Below, in pieces: positions 5,760 to 5,810 of a stretch of 5,810 bases of DNA. How positions within the stretch are numbered: the stretch's first letter is position 1; every line of letters begins with the position of its first letter. Both the position numbers and the translations under genes were made by a program. The DNA comes from Planctomycetes bacterium UBA4800 (GTDB taxonomy: Bacteria; Planctomycetota; UBA8108; UBA8890; UBA8898), in NCBI GenBank assembly GCA_002402755.1, contig DHGK01000052.1, positions 8,838 through 14,647 of the forward strand, in the 5' to 3' direction. The notes beneath the pieces are model-generated. The model was not told the DNA's origin, did not search any database, and saw only the letters and a list, made by a program, of their open reading frames with translations.

Positions 5760-5810
5760 CCGAGGTACTTCGCACGCGCGCCACCGCCAAGGCCTGCGGC
5801 TATGGTCCGC
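5760..5810. other. Right edge, no supported gene
   Basis: These 51 bases follow the last stop codon. An ATG at 5802, with AAGG nine bases upstream, could begin another gene, but only three codons are visible. TAGCCG (5757-5762) and CGGCTA (5797-5802) are inverted copies 34 bases apart, too short and too distant to call a terminator. Confidence 0.3.

Noticed and set aside
5802..5810. Start of a further gene at the right edge
   Set aside because: Only three codons are visible and the ribosome binding site is weak, so it cannot be supported.

Overview
The window is very GC-rich, with strong G/C preference at third codon positions. It is densely packed with five genes, all on the + strand. Nothing in it looks mobile: there is no transposase, integrase, tRNA, rRNA or CRISPR array, and base composition looks uniform throughout. 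The gene types suggest a high-GC Gram-negative-type bacterium. The secreted-type squalene-cyclase-fold protein and the particular epimerase subtype are ones I associate most with Planctomycetota and similar lineages. That placement is an inference with modest confidence, not something the sequence proves.

Layout: (1) bases 1-1487 hold the C-terminal half of carB, the large subunit of carbamoyl-phosphate synthase, cut by the left edge. (2) A leader of about 110 bases (1488-1597) is G-rich and can form competing hairpins. (3) Bases 1598-2779 encode an extended-SDR sugar-nucleotide epimerase/dehydratase with an unusual glycine- and charge-rich N-terminal extension. (4) The gap 2780-2862 carries a compact hairpin, a plausible extended -10 promoter and a good ribosome binding site. 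(5) Bases 2863-4035 encode a prenyltransferase/squalene-oxidase-repeat protein of unknown function. (6) Bases 4067-5215 encode a DUF1015 protein. (7) Bases 5220-5759 encode a small membrane-anchored coiled-coil protein with a C-terminal helix-turn-helix. The last 51 bases hold no gene I can support.

How the genes fit together: carB serves arginine and pyrimidine synthesis and is probably a housekeeping neighbour. The epimerase probably makes an activated sugar for surface glycans. The last three genes are separated by 31 and 4 bases and probably form one transcription unit starting at the promoter in front of the squalene-cyclase-fold gene. None of the three has a function I can assign from sequence, so this trio is the least explained part of the window. 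I see no clear new defence, mobile or biosynthetic system. The best leads are the three-gene unit of unknowns, the membrane-bound HTH protein, the structured G-rich leader before the epimerase, and a substitution at the ornithine site of CarB.
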